Shown: positions 25,803 to 33,160 of the stretch, one piece after another | Position numbering within the stretch: the first letter of the stretch is position 1 | Layout: each line of letters opens with the position of its first letter | Assembly (NCBI GenBank): GCA_023381615.1 | Contig: JAMCQL010000068.1 | Span: 1-41,640 of the forward strand | Reading direction: 5' to 3' | Length of the DNA stretch: 41,640 bases | Origin: Bacteroidota bacterium | GTDB taxonomy: Bacteria > Bacteroidota > Ignavibacteria > Kryptoniales > JAKASW01 | Notes under the pieces: generated by a model | Database searches by the model: none | Told to the model about the DNA's origin: nothing | What the model saw: the letters and a program-made list of their open reading frames with translations, nothing else | Position numbers and translations under genes: made by a program

Positions 25803-28051
25803 GCAAGCACTCCGACGTTTAACAGCATGTTCTGGAAATAATTGAAAATTCTGTGAACCCATTTCACGACCGGCGAGAAGAAGCTCTTTATGAGGAGGCT
25901 GTTGTTTGAATAATTGACGTCAAGCGGAATCTTATTCGACGGATCAAGCACGGCATATTCGGGCGCAGAACCCGTGCGGAATTCGAAAACCTGCCAGTCC
26001 GAAGGTCGACCTACGGTCTCGTAGAGATGACTCCCGATGGGTCGGCCTACGGCCTCGTAGAGGGTCAACGACTCCCTACGGGATCGTAGATCGACTCGTA
26101 GAGTCATCGACGACTCGTCGAGATCCTGTGGACGATTCTGTCCGTCCCACACTGTGTCGACAGCGCTGCCGTCTTCGAGCGACAATTGCAGATCGACGGG
26201 CATCTTCACTTCGCCGTTCCGCATGACCACAACTTTTGTGAGATATGTCGATGCACCGGTGTTCAAATCCGTTTCTCTGTAATAACTGATGGACTTGACT
26301 GCAAAATCCACCACGCCCGTTCCATAGATAAATTGATTGAAAAACCAATCGAGATTTCTCCCGGACACCTGCTCGCAGACATTCTGGAAATCTTTCGCAG
26401 TCGGATGCTTGAATTTGTATTCCTCAAAATACGTCCTCATCACCTTTTCCATTACATCCGAACCAAGCAGTCCTTCAAGCGTTCGCAAAACGAGTTCGGG
26501 TTTGTTGTAGGCAATCGCCCTGTAGGCTCCATAATCAAAAGCCTTGCAGCCGAATTCCGAAATGGCATCGGTCTTGGCATATTTTAGATAAAGCGGGAGC
26601 CGATTGTAAGGTTCGCGAATCCAAACCTTCCCGATGATTGCCGCAACAGGCACTCCGGCAATGGACCAGATGGGGTAAAGGTAAACGGGATAAACTTCTC
26701 CGACACGGAATACCGATGTGTTTGCGCCGTAAGCTTTCTCAAGAACTTTTCCCGTCGAATATGAATTTAATCCTTCGTCGAGCCACGCCTCTTCGAATCC
26801 GTTGCTGGCAACCATCCCGTACCAGTACTGATGGCCGAACTCGCGGATCGTAACGACTTCCGGCGAGAGAAAATGCTTCAGCGTATAATCTTCTGTTCTT
26901 GCGGTGATGAGAGTCGGGTATTCTGCGCCGACGGCAGCTGTGCGCGGCGGATCGACAACCGTGAGATCCGGATAAGGATAAGCGCCGTACCACAATTCAA
27001 AATATTTCATAGCCGTATCGACTGCCGCAAAATATCTTTCTTCTTGATCGCGGTGCTCCGGCTGCAAAAGCAGAATTATTTTTGTCTCAGGAAGACCGGG
27101 ATATTTGTCCCGGCCGTGGTCGGGATCCTGACTAAAGTCTGGAAACGTTCGTGTGCGAGTCAGAAAATCAGGCGAGGCTGTCCAGGCAAAATCGTGAACG
27201 TCGTCCGCAACATAGTGGTACGTCATCGTCCCATTCGGATTCATCTCTTCGCCGACCCTTTTCCCCGTCGCACCGACGACGTATTGAACCGGTACGTTTA
27301 TTTTCACATCGTAAACGCCAAAATCCGCGAAAAACCCGGTAAAAGCGTGGAATTGATGACAATTCCACCGGCCATCCTCATAGACACCAATCTTTGGAAA
27401 CCACTGAGCAACGAAATAAAATTCCCTTCCGGGTGCCCAGCCGCTCCTTGAAATTGCCTGAGGAAGCTGTTCGTGAAAACGGATCTTCAGTTCAATCGAA
27501 TCGCGCGGTGCAACCGGCTTCGTGAGCTGCACCACTATAACGGTGCTGTCGTGCGGATTGCCGTCGTTTAGTTGAACGAACTTTATGTTCCCGGCTAGAT
27601 CATCCTGCGTGCGCAGGTCCGTCATGTTTAGAATATCGATCCAACCTCGTGCCGACGAAGAAATTTTTCTGCCGCTCTCGCGCATGAATGTTGTTTGATT
27701 GCTCTTGAAAGCATTAGCATATAAATGAAAATAAAGTTCACTGACATTCTGGTCGGAAGTGTTGTGCCAGTTCAATACTTCTGTTCCGTCGATGGAATGA
27801 CTCCGCGGATTGAGTCTAACCTTCATTGAATAATTCGCAATGCGGCTGGAAAGCGGCTGGGCAAAAGCAAATGGGATAATGTCCGCCGGAGGCGGATGCC
27901 CCTGTGGCGCAGAATAATATCCACCAAAGGCGGACACAACTGTGGCACAGAATAATGTCCGCCGGAGGCGGAGGCGCCTGTGGCGCAGAACAGTCAAAAC
28001 CCAAAGGAACGCTGTGCCGACAGAATGAATGCCGCGGACCAAAGCGGTCAT
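25799..28051 (-). CDS. M1-family metallopeptidase homologue with altered zinc motif and repeat-derived inserts
   Basis: 750 residues, gluzincin aminopeptidase fold. The exopeptidase-like loop VGAEYPTLI is present, followed by REFGHQYWYG...WLDEG. In M1 enzymes this reads HExxH-x18-E; here residue 403 is Arg (codon CGC at 26845-26843, one base from CAC), while Glu404, His407 and Glu426 remain. Zinc binding is therefore doubtful. Two repeat-derived segments are visible: residues about 21-58, three copies of a 38-bp unit inside the signal-peptide region, and about 640-686, between WDGQ and WQVFEF. A smaller palindrome encodes part of DPDHGRDKYPG. Start ATG 28051 overlaps the lipoprotein stop by four bases. 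A sequencing error at the Arg codon cannot be excluded. Confidence 0.9.
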   Translation of the reverse strand: MTALVRGIHSVGTAFLWVLTVLRHRRLRLRRTLFCATVVSAFGGYYSAPQGHPPPADIIPFAFAQPLSSRIANYSMKVRLNPRSHSIDGTEVLNWHNTSDQNVSELYFHLYANAFKSNQTTFMRESGRKISSSARGWIDILNMTDLRTQDDLAGNIKFVQLNDGNPHDSTVIVVQLTKPVAPRDSIELKIRFHEQLPQAISRSGWAPGREFYFVAQWFPKIGVYEDGRWNCHQFHAFTGFFADFGVYDVKINVPVQYVVGATGKRVGEEMNPNGTMTYHYVADDVHDFAWTASPDFLTRTRTFPDFSQDPDHGRDKYPGLPETKIILLLQPEHRDQEERYFAAVDTAMKYFELWYGAYPYPDLTVVDPPRTAAVGAEYPTLITARTEDYTLKHFLSPEVVTIREFGHQYWYGMVASNGFEEAWLDEGLNSYSTGKVLEKAYGANTSVFRVGEVYPVYLYPIWSIAGVPVAAIIGKVWIREPYNRLPLYLKYAKTDAISEFGCKAFDYGAYRAIAYNKPELVLRTLEGLLGSDVMEKVMRTYFEEYKFKHPTAKDFQNVCEQVSGRNLDWFFNQFIYGTGVVDFAVKSISYYRETDLNTGASTYLTKVVVMRNGEVKMPVDLQLSLEDGSAVDTVWDGQNRPQDLDESSMTLRVDLRSRRESLTLYEAVGRPIGSHLYETVGRPSDWQVFEFRTGSAPEYAVLDPSNKIPLDVNYSNNSLLIKSFFSPVVKWVHRIFNYFQNMLLNVGVLA
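26004..26130. repeat. Tandem and inverted repeats inserted in frame in the M1 peptidase gene
   Basis: GGTCGrCCTACGGyCTCGTA(GAG) occurs at 26004-26026 and 26040-26062, a 36-base period that keeps the frame. It is followed by CCCTACGGGATCGTAGATCG and CGACTCGTAGAGTC/GACGACTCGTCGAG, further inverted repeats. The block is flanked by TCCGAAGG (25998-26005) and GATCCTGTGGA (26122-26132), which resemble the two halves of the TCCGnAGGATCCTnCGGA palindrome, as if the block had grown inside it. Confidence 0.8.
27108..27125. repeat. Near-perfect palindrome in the M1 peptidase gene
   Basis: TCCCGGCCGTGGTCGGGA, mismatched only at G-T positions, encodes part of DPDHGRDKYPG in an exposed-looking stretch before a conserved strand (KIILLLQPEH). 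It may be another inserted element or chance. Confidence 0.45.
27877..27990. repeat. Three tandem 38-bp palindromic units in a signal-peptide region
   Basis: Units 27877-27914, 27915-27952 and 27953-27990, each beginning TAATrTCC and ending GCAGAA, each with a TCCGCC...GGCGGA-type inverted repeat and a second short one around CCTGTGGCGC. Units 1 and 3 differ at few positions; unit 2 is more diverged. Since 38 is not divisible by three, the units are read in three different frames, and only a multiple of three copies keeps the M1 peptidase frame. Confidence 0.92.
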
Positions 28052-28509
28052 TTTTTGACTGCGCTGTCGATTTGCTGTTTGACCGCAAGGTAGCCTTGGT
28101 AATCGGCTGCCGCTTGTATCGTGATAGTCCGCGGAAAATCGGAAGGTATCCGGTTGCCGCCGCTCGTGTTGTAAGGAATTATCTCCGAGGTGATCCCATA
28201 CATTTTCAGAACTCTACTTCCATAAAGCCGCAGGAGCGCACCATGAATTCCGTCCGTGAATTGGTTGTAAGCCGAATTCACCTGCGGATATTTCCCGGTT
28301 ACGAGGTTTGCTGCGATGAATCCCGTATAGAGGTTATCACCGCCATTTTTCTTGATTCCGTCGCTGAAATATTTCTGCGCTTTCTCGTAATCACCGGCGA
28401 TGAACGACTTCATCCCGTCATTGTAAAGCTCATCGGGCTTCTTGGAACATGACGAAAGGAACAGTGTCGAAAGCAATACTAATGGAACCAACCAAGCTTT
28501 GAAGTTCAT
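28048..28509 (-). CDS. Small lipoprotein with TPR-like region
   Basis: 153 residues. Lipoprotein signal peptide MNFKAWLVPLVLLSTLFLSSC, Cys at about 21. Then a TPR-like helix pair (PDELYNDGMKSFIAGDYEKAQKYFSDGIKK) and a less defined second half (TITIQAAADYQGYLAVKQQIDSAVKK). ATG 28509 follows AGGA seven bases upstream. It lies between the UbiD gene and the M1 peptidase gene, whose ATG overlaps its stop. Function unknown. Confidence 0.78.
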   Translation of the reverse strand: MNFKAWLVPLVLLSTLFLSSCSKKPDELYNDGMKSFIAGDYEKAQKYFSDGIKKNGGDNLYTGFIAANLVTGKYPQVNSAYNQFTDGIHGALLRLYGSRVLKMYGITSEIIPYNTSGGNRIPSDFPRTITIQAAADYQGYLAVKQQIDSAVKK

Positions 28510-28523
28510 AAAATTTCCTGTTT

Positions 28524-29975
28524 TCAAAATCCGTATGATTTCCACTTTGAGTCCACCAATTTTTTTATTTCGTCTGACATAACAATTTTATCGGGCCACG
28601 GACGTGTAAAACCTTCGTCCTGCCACTTCCGCGTGCCGTCGATTCCCATCTTTGTGCCGAAACTGAAATGCTGCGACGAATGATCGAGCACATCGGCCGG
28701 TCCCTTCGTGAAAATCACGTCGCGCTGCGGATCGATATTGTTGAGTGCGTACCACCATGCTTCGGAAGTGTTCTGAACGTTGACGTCTTTGTCAACGACA
28801 ACGATGACTTTTGCAAACATCATCTGTCCCAATCCCCAAAGTCCGTTCATGACCTTGAATGCGTGACCGGGGTATTGCTTATCTATGGAAGCAAAGACGA
28901 GGTTATGGAAAATCCCTTCGAAAGGCATGTGATAATCGATAAGTTCCGGGAGAACGAGTTTCGCAAGCGGAAGAAAAATCCGTTCGGTCGCAAAGCCCAT
29001 CCAGTCATCTTCCATTATTGGCTGACCAACGACGGTGGAAACGAAAACCGGTTTCTTCCGCATCGTTATCGCCGTGGCGTGAAATGCAGGGTAATAATCG
29101 GCGAGGGAATAGAAACCCGTGTGGTCGCCGAACGGCCCTTCGAGACGCAGTTCCTCTTCGGTGTCAACGTATCCTTCGAGCACAATTTCGGATTCCGCAG
29201 GAACTTCAAGATCTACCGTTTTGCACTTTACAAGTTCGACCGGTTCTTTTCTGAGAAAACCGGAGAATAAATACTCTTCGATGCTTTCAGGAAGCGGCGC
29301 GCTCGTGCTGTACATCGTCGCGGGATCTGAGCCGACGACCACGGCAACTTCAAGCCTCTTCATGCCCTTCTCTTTGGCTTTCCTGAAATGCGCGGCTCCG
29401 CCTTTGTGTCTCTGCCAGTGCATCGCCGTCGTGTTCTTGTCGAGAACCTGAAGCCTGTAAAGTCCCATGTTGCGAAGGCCGGTATCAGGATCTTTCGTAA
29501 CGACCTGACCGAATAGAATGTACTGTCCGCCGTCTTTGGGCCAAGAAGTTGTGATCGGAAGTTTGTAGAGATCGATATCTTTCGAACCGATGACGACTTC
29601 CTGACAAGGCGCTTTCTTGACAACCTTCGGCGGAAATTTTGCAATCTCCATCAGCTTCGGCATCATGGCTATCTTGCCGAGGATAGACTCCGGGACTTTG
29701 ACGTTAAACATTTCCGAAAGACGCTCGCCGATCTCATCAAGGTTCTCAACTCCCAACGCCCACGCCATCCGCTGTTTGGTGCCGAACAAGTTGATTGCGA
29801 GAGGAATATCGCTTCCCTTCACGTTAGTGAACAGAAGCGCGGGACCGCCGGACTTCACGACGCGGTCGACAATTTCCGTAATTTCAAGATTCGGATCGAC
29901 TTCCGTGTCGATCACTTTCAACTCGCGTTTCTTTTTCAGAAACTGAATGAATTCGTCAAGGTTGTTGAATGCCAT
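28524..29975 (-). CDS. UbiD-family decarboxylase (menaquinone-biosynthesis type)
   Basis: 483 residues, a prenylated-flavin-dependent decarboxylase family. Characteristic stretches are NLFGTKQRMAWALGV, ITTSWPKDGGQYI, MHWQRHKGGAAHF, EGPFGDHTGFYS (with the conserved acid region), PVFVSTVVGQPIMEDDWMG and KMGIDGTRKWQDEGFTRPWP. The likely substrate is an aromatic acid in quinone synthesis. No UbiX flavin prenyltransferase is in the window. ATG 29975 overlaps the NlpC gene by 20 bases. A member acting on another aromatic acid is possible. Confidence 0.9.
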   Translation of the reverse strand: MAFNNLDEFIQFLKKKRELKVIDTEVDPNLEITEIVDRVVKSGGPALLFTNVKGSDIPLAINLFGTKQRMAWALGVENLDEIGERLSEMFNVKVPESILGKIAMMPKLMEIAKFPPKVVKKAPCQEVVIGSKDIDLYKLPITTSWPKDGGQYILFGQVVTKDPDTGLRNMGLYRLQVLDKNTTAMHWQRHKGGAAHFRKAKEKGMKRLEVAVVVGSDPATMYSTSAPLPESIEEYLFSGFLRKEPVELVKCKTVDLEVPAESEIVLEGYVDTEEELRLEGPFGDHTGFYSLADYYPAFHATAITMRKKPVFVSTVVGQPIMEDDWMGFATERIFLPLAKLVLPELIDYHMPFEGIFHNLVFASIDKQYPGHAFKVMNGLWGLGQMMFAKVIVVVDKDVNVQNTSEAWWYALNNIDPQRDVIFTKGPADVLDHSSQHFSFGTKMGIDGTRKWQDEGFTRPWPDKIVMSDEIKKLVDSKWKSYGF

Positions 29976-30624
29976 TTGTAATATCCACTGAAGTTATTTT
30001 TCTTGCGCCTGCGTAACGGCGTTTGTAATAAGTGCTCTCGAGCGACGAGATGGTTACGCCCTGCTCCACGCTTGCGTGCGCGAAAAGATCGTCGCCCAAA
30101 TAAATGCCGACATGACTGATTCGGCGACCAATCGTCCTGAAGAACACAAGGTCCCCAACTTGAAGACCGTCTTTTGAGACTTTGTCTCCGATTGTCGCCT
30201 GCTCACGCGCGGAATGAGGAAGTTCGACTTTGAAAACGGAATCGAACACGACCATTGAAAAACCCGAACAGTCGATTCCCGAATGATCTATTCCGCCGAT
30301 CCTGTAAGGCGTGCCGATGTAAGAGAGAATCATTCCCATTAGGCGGTCGCGCACATTGTCGGCGGTGTTTGCTGCGGGTTGGCTTTCCATTCTATTGATT
30401 TCGGACTTCAGCTTGTTGAGACTCACCCTGTGATCGTCCTCGGCTTTGACTTCACTTTTTTCAATTTTCAGTTCTTCGGGAGTCTGGTCATAAGAAAACC
30501 GCGGTTTATCGCTGACTTTCCCGTTATTGCCTGAAGAAAATCGCGGAGAGGATGCAGAACATCCGATTATGAATAAAGACAATGCAGCGCAAATTGATAT
30601 TGAGAGTCTGTAGGTTTTGTTCAT
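29956..30624 (-). CDS. NlpC/P60 cysteine peptidase lipoprotein
   Basis: 222 residues. Lipoprotein signal peptide ending FIIGC (Cys22). A variable linker (23-90) follows, then the NlpC/P60 domain: nucleophile Cys119 in IDCSGFSMVV, His171 in ISHVGIYLGDD and a further polar residue near His183 (FAHAS). Such enzymes cut the D-gamma-glutamyl-diaminopimelate bond in peptidoglycan stems. The gene is first in a minus-strand run through UbiD, the small lipoprotein, the M1 homologue and the membrane protein to def. Confidence 0.92.
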   Translation of the reverse strand: MNKTYRLSISICAALSLFIIGCSASSPRFSSGNNGKVSDKPRFSYDQTPEELKIEKSEVKAEDDHRVSLNKLKSEINRMESQPAANTADNVRDRLMGMILSYIGTPYRIGGIDHSGIDCSGFSMVVFDSVFKVELPHSAREQATIGDKVSKDGLQVGDLVFFRTIGRRISHVGIYLGDDLFAHASVEQGVTISSLESTYYKRRYAGARKITSVDITNGIQQP

Positions 30625-31080
30625 CAGTGAAATCGCTTGTGAAATATAAAAAAGGGGGGATTGGCATTCAAGAAAACTTTCAGGGGTCAGCGGTCGGGTT
30701 CAAAAAGAATCGGCAAATGGAATTCTTCTTGACTGCAAGATGGAACGGGTTTAATTTTCAATAGGTAGCGTGAGTACATTGAGGCAAAAATCGTTCCTGC
30801 CCACAGACCACAGGCTCGCTGAGGTAAGATCCTTCGGATGGGCAAAAAAAAGACTTTCAGATACAAAAGGAATAGTCGCCATCTCGCTGATAGCGGGACA
30901 AGCCTGCACTGGAGCGTTGTCCAAAGGATCCTGCGGACAGTCCAGGGTTATGGCGTATATCATGCCGTATTGGGTGGATATACGCAAGGCGTCGTTACAG
31001 TAGTTGCTGAAATCGCCCTATCAATGTGGTCTCGCCGTTGAACATTTTGAGCTTGTCGACCGACCTAATGGTGAGACTAA
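30625..31080. other. 456-base divergent spacer with degenerate repeats
   Basis: Lies between the NlpC gene and the ECF sigma gene and must hold both promoters, though no clear elements were recognised. It contains the palindrome at 30920-30937 and a half-site (GATCCTTCGGA) at 30829. The open frames crossing it consist mostly of repeat sequence and are not believed. Confidence 0.5.
30920..30937. repeat. TCCGnAGGATCCTnCGGA-family palindrome, degenerate intergenic copy
   Basis: Reads TCCAAAGGATCCTGCGGA; 14 of 18 positions keep palindromic symmetry. Same core as 5639-5656 and 16499-16516. Confidence 0.7.
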
Positions 31081-31644
31081 ATGAATGATACTGACAGGAT
31101 TCGAGAGGAATTACTGGTCTTGCGTTGCCAACTTGGCGAAGCGGACGCATTCCGAGATCTCTTGAACCTGATGGAACCAAGACTAATCTACTTTCTCAGA
31201 CGACTCTTGCGAAACGAGCAGACGAGCTACGACCTATTGCAGGAAGTATGGCTCACAGTATTTCAGAGGATTCAGAGGCTCCGAGATCCGAAATCGTTTC
31301 GCTCCTGGATCTATCGTATTGCTCACGACAAGGCAGTGACCCACATCCGGCACGAAGTTTCGCGAGAGCGAGCTGAAGGGAACTACCAAGACAAAATGTT
31401 CTTGCAGTCAGAAAAACTTCCTTGGAGTGCTGATACGGCTGCCGAGATTCATCTGCTTCTTGACAAGCTTAGCGCTGTCCATCGTGAGGTTCTTACGCTT
31501 TTCTTCCTCGAAGAGATGAAGTACGATGAAATCGCTGATGTTATCCAGTGTGGGGTAGGGACTGTCAAGTCTCGCCTCTTTTATGCAAAGGGAGCTCTAC
31601 GCCGTCTTCTGAAGGAGCAACAAAGTGTCACACAACCAAAATAA
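31081..31644 (+). CDS. ECF-type RNA polymerase sigma factor
   Basis: 187 residues. Region 2 (about 24-95) contains LIYFLRRLLRNEQTSYDLLQEVWLTVFQRIQRLRDPKSFRSWIYRIAHDKA, the core-binding and -10-recognition part. Region 4 (about 125-175) has LSAVHREVLTLFFLEEMKYDEIADVIQCGVGTVKSRLFYAKGALRRLL, a helix-turn-helix. Start ATG 31081 follows GGTGAG. It overlaps by 20 bases a gene for a two-segment membrane protein, which is a candidate for its controller. Target genes are unknown. Confidence 0.93.
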   Translation: MNDTDRIREELLVLRCQLGEADAFRDLLNLMEPRLIYFLRRLLRNEQTSYDLLQEVWLTVFQRIQRLRDPKSFRSWIYRIAHDKAVTHIRHEVSRERAEGNYQDKMFLQSEKLPWSADTAAEIHLLLDKLSAVHREVLTLFFLEEMKYDEIADVIQCGVGTVKSRLFYAKGALRRLLKEQQSVTQPK

Positions 31645-32014
31645 GTTCTTGACGAGAGATAAACTCATACCTCACGACATTCGTACCACCGATTTGTACG
31701 CCAAATACCGAAAGGAGATCGAAGCAATGCTTGACAACCAAAGTCAATCGGTCCGTCGCGAAAAACGGACAAGTGTTCCAATTTTCATTTTCCTTGTTCT
31801 TCTGAGTGTTACGTTTTTCCTTGTTGCGGGATTTACCGAGAATCCAAGTCTGAAAATGTGGTTCGCGTCTATAGCAATCTTCTTGGCCATTTCGGATGCA
31901 ACCATCGTCTTACGCTACCATATCATCCTTATGCGTCTTGAAATGATGAAAGAAATCAAACAATTGGAGCTTAGTGTCATCGAGCTTGGTAACAGACTTA
32001 CCCAGAAGACGTAA
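31625..32014 (+). CDS. Two-segment membrane protein coupled to the sigma factor
   Basis: 129 residues. About 55 soluble residues, two hydrophobic segments (SVPIFIFLVLLSVTFFLVAGF and MWFASIAIFLAISDATIVLRYHIIL), then a short C-terminal helix (EMMKEIKQLELSVIELGNRL). GTG start at 31625 with AAGGAG seven bases upstream, inside the sigma gene. It lacks the zinc-finger HxxxCxxC motif of classic anti-sigma factors. Position and membrane location suggest regulation of the sigma factor; this is inference. Confidence 0.78.
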   Translation: MSHNQNKFLTRDKLIPHDIRTTDLYAKYRKEIEAMLDNQSQSVRREKRTSVPIFIFLVLLSVTFFLVAGFTENPSLKMWFASIAIFLAISDATIVLRYHIILMRLEMMKEIKQLELSVIELGNRLTQKT

Positions 32015-32046
32015 CGGGCAACTTCGCCTGACATGCCGCACCACGA

Positions 32047-32069
32047 CCCCGATTGGGAGCATATCGGGG
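32047..32069 (+). terminator. Hairpin after the sigma/membrane-protein pair
   Basis: CCCCGAT (32047-32053) pairs with ATCGGGG (32063-32069) across nine bases, 33 bases after the stop. There is no U run, so its role as a terminator is uncertain. Confidence 0.4.
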
Positions 32070-32171
32070 CAGGCTGTTCGCGCACTGGAAAAGGGCAAAT
32101 GAGCTCACTCAATGGCGCCATCGTTGACCGCGATTTACTTGATTCAGGATTTATCATTAGGACGGCGCCAC

Positions 32172-32196
32172 TGCCCCGCCCGCGAGCGGCGGGGCA
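32172..32196. repeat. Palindrome TGCCCCGCC-CGCGAGC-GGCGGGGCA
   Basis: Nine-base perfect arms. The centre CCCGCGAGCGG is shared with the palindrome in the phosphohexomutase gene (16448). It lies 46 bases before the start of the interrupted gene and just before GTTAGGC (32215). Confidence 0.8.
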
Positions 32197-32242
32197 GGCG
32201 TGGTTCGTGCGGACGTTAGGCGCAACAACAGCAGGAGGTCAT

Positions 32243-33013
32243 ATGACAAGCCTTAGTACTCTTGAAAAATTCTCCCATCACTACGTCACCAGAATGCTAT
32301 CACGAGTAAATCGTGACAGACTGGTTGACGACTCCTATTATGCCAAAAGACTGTTCTTTCATTATTGGGCGTTCGAGAGAGCAGGAGCTCCAAAGGCATT
32401 CAGAGTCGCAGCGGTAAAGACCGTGGCCTAAGTAAGTCGCAACGGTTTACATGGACGCAGTTATGAATCGGTCTTTAACCAATTCCTCAGCGGCAACCCC
32501 AACAAAATGAATAACCCATTCTTTGACAGCCGTATGAATACTTTTGATGTCAGCGGAGCCATTCAGAATGTTGACCAGGGGAGACTGAAGGATACCTTTG
32601 ACAAGTTGGCGCTGAATGGCGTTAATCACAAAATCAGGTCATTCTTCATAAGGGATATCATATACCTCCTCGGTAAGGAGGATATGGTACGAGATAATTG
32701 TAGCAATGCCCTCTTCGCCTTTCCAGTGGACACATGGGTGCGGACAGTCCTTTCGACCATAAATTTCAATAGGCGACTGACGTGCGATGCGCGACGTGCA
32801 GACTACGGCACTATCCAGAAAGATGATTTCAAATTAGCATCGGCCGCTATTCAAGCCTGCTACGACCAACAGGTGTCGCCCATTAAATTGAATATGGGTA
32901 TTTGGTACTTTTCTTCGCAGTGCGTCGGTGATATGAGGAGACTCAAACGAGTTTTGAGAAATGGGGACGACGCTGTTATTCAGGAGGCATCACCGTTTGA
33001 TGACTTATTCTAG
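32243..33013 (+). pseudogene. Unknown gene interrupted by one in-frame TAA
   Basis: ATG 32243 follows a strong AGGAGG site and reads 62 codons to TAA at 32429-32431. The same frame then continues without another stop for 193 codons to 33013. The second part has coherent protein character (YESVFNQFLSGNPNKMNNPFFDSRM, KIRSFFIRDIIYLLGKE, LFAFPVDTWVRTVL). The segment GVNHKIRSFFIRDI...FPVDTWVRTV faintly recalls helix-hairpin-helix DNA glycosylases (K.A..F...., PVDT), but this is weak. Together the parts would give about 256 residues. Either a recent nonsense mutation, read-through, or a sequencing error is possible. The downstream ATG at 32507 lacks a ribosome site. Confidence 0.6.
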
Positions 33014-33027
33014 TCTGCCGATGTTGC

Positions 33028-33160
33028 GCATAACAACCGGAAAAAAGACGCTCTTCATTGAGATGTGCAACGTTCTCGCTTCATGCCCTTGCCCGCGTTC
33101 TCGATGCTTTGCAACTTCTATACCAGGCGCGGGCACAGACTTTTTTCCGCCAAACATTAT
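33028..33160 (+). other. Long imperfect hairpin, attC-like, after the interrupted gene
   Basis: Starts GCATAAC (33028-33034), an R-box-like heptamer. CGGAAAAAAG (33038-33047) pairs exactly with CTTTTTTCCG (33140-33149), and inside TGCCCGCG (33090-33097) pairs with CGCGGGCA (33128-33135). The right end CATTATC only partly matches the expected GTTATGC. Size (about 130 bases), nested arms and place right after an ORF fit an integron attC site; an ordinary bidirectional transcription stop is the alternative. Confidence 0.4.

Noticed and set aside
30751..31041. Several 60-80 codon frames in both directions before the sigma gene
   Set aside because: They translate degenerate repeat sequence and overlap each other; none has a credible start.
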